A stretch of DNA of 62,571 nucleotides, taken from Desulfobacteraceae bacterium (GTDB lineage: Bacteria > Desulfobacterota > Desulfobacteria > Desulfobacterales > SURF-7). Every line of letters starts with the position of its first letter. Position 1 is the stretch's first letter. The notes under the pieces are model-generated. The model was not told the DNA's origin. It saw nothing but the letters and a program-made list of their open reading frames with translations, and searched no databases. The stretch spans positions 1 through 62,571 of the forward strand of contig QZKS01000030.1 in the NCBI GenBank assembly GCA_003599865.1, written 5' to 3'. Positions 62,332 through 62,571 of the stretch are shown one piece after another. Position numbers and translations under genes: made by a program.

Positions 62332-62385
62332 CCGGGAGTCGGTTTTTCCGGCCGACCGGTAAACGGTCAAACCGGCTGACTCCGG
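62332..62385 (+). other. Structured spacer between tmcB and tmcA
   Basis: The 70 bases between stop and start can fold: CCGGGAGTC/GACTCCGG outside and GGTTT/AAACC inside, with GACCG/CGGTC at the top, leaving the AAAGGAG ribosome site (62388-62394) free. No T-run follows. It may set the mRNA ratio of the cytochrome to the other subunits. Confidence 0.45.
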
Positions 62386-62399
62386 TCAAAGGAGAAAAA

Positions 62400-62571
62400 A
62401 TGCGAAAAATCATGTTGATAGCGTGTTTCCTGCTGCTTCCTGCGATCCGGATGCTGCCGGAAACGCATGCTCAGGAAGATATGGAACGGATTGATAACCG
62501 TGTTTTTGAAAATCCGGTCCGGTCGGAAGCCTTATTCCCGCATGATTCCCACAATGAAAAAGCGGAAATTG
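62400..62571 (+). CDS. tmcA: Start of TmcA-like cytochrome c3 (runs off the window)
   Basis: 57 codons are visible. A signal peptide (MRKIMLIACFLLLPAIRMLP) ends near THAQ. The mature start contains NPVRSEALFPHDSHNEKAEI; FPH(D)xHN is the classic axial-His segment of class III (tetraheme) cytochromes c3. No CxxCH heme site lies inside the window. Position after tmcB supports TmcA, the periplasmic electron entry of the Tmc complex. AAAGGAG is 6 bases before the ATG. Confidence 0.85.
   Translation, partial: MRKIMLIACFLLLPAIRMLPETHAQEDMERIDNRVFENPVRSEALFPHDSHNEKAEI

Noticed and set aside
1-62571. CRISPR array, tRNA or rRNA genes
   Set aside because: No regularly spaced direct repeats, cloverleaf with CCA end or rRNA-like stretches were seen on reading both strands.

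Overview
The window reads as chromosome of a strictly anaerobic Desulfobacterota bacterium, most like a fatty-acid- or aromatic-oxidising sulfate reducer of the Desulfobacterales. The pointers are a tmc-type transmembrane redox complex (tmcD-C-B-A), a tungsten/molybdenum aldehyde:ferredoxin oxidoreductase, another molybdopterin oxidoreductase, Cys-rich ferredoxin-like proteins, scattered beta-oxidation genes and TRAP-type solute receptors. No rRNA, tRNA or CRISPR array was seen. Species-level placement is not possible from the sequence alone.

Layout. 1-4500 is a patchy accessory region: the start of a protein that may be DUF1670-like, G/C-tract repeats, an MBL-fold hydrolase with a methyltransferase, a stand-alone DprA/SMF-like protein, an AlbA_2/Schlafen-like regulator or ATPase, and the decayed C-terminus of a restriction-type DNA methylase. 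4500-10300 holds a MarC-family membrane protein, a Cys-rich ferredoxin, an MFS transporter and a 739-residue protein with a possible degenerate cyclase-like domain plus helical repeats. 10480-14022 is a Fe-alcohol dehydrogenase / SCP2 / AOR operon. 14081-16674 is a chemoreceptor preceded by a secreted Cache-domain protein. 17003-25594 carries acyl-CoA dehydrogenase, 3-hydroxyacyl-CoA dehydrogenase, two orphan TRAP solute receptors and a two-domain SDR fusion.

25872-34295 is a type I restriction-modification island (radC-hsdR-hsdM-DUF1016 nuclease-hsdS-broken rhuM), whose genes overlap or nearly abut. It is followed by two convergent RhlE-like helicases, a hybrid histidine kinase, a large alpha/beta hydrolase and a secreted 5'-nucleotidase.

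43806-49914 (minus strand) is the most unusual unit: five tightly packed, mostly overlapping genes encoding an ABC_sub_bind-type periplasmic protein, a GNAT acetyltransferase, a HAMP-like membrane sensor, a fusion of a similar sensor to a complete MFS transporter, and a secreted TPR protein. It has a candidate sigma-70 promoter with an inverted repeat at its start and a terminator hairpin at its end. I infer a periplasmic ligand-sensing and transport system; I know of no described system with this composition.

50046-53200 pairs a molybdopterin oxidoreductase with a zinc-finger methyltransferase. 53587-56382 holds small genes (STAS-like protein, CAP lipoprotein, crotonase, a 6-TM protein with a CxxC tail). 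56394-62571 is a sigma-54 activator gene divergent from a usp-tmcDCBA operon. The intergenic region has a sigma-54 type -24/-12 element and two upstream palindromes, so the activator probably controls this redox operon.
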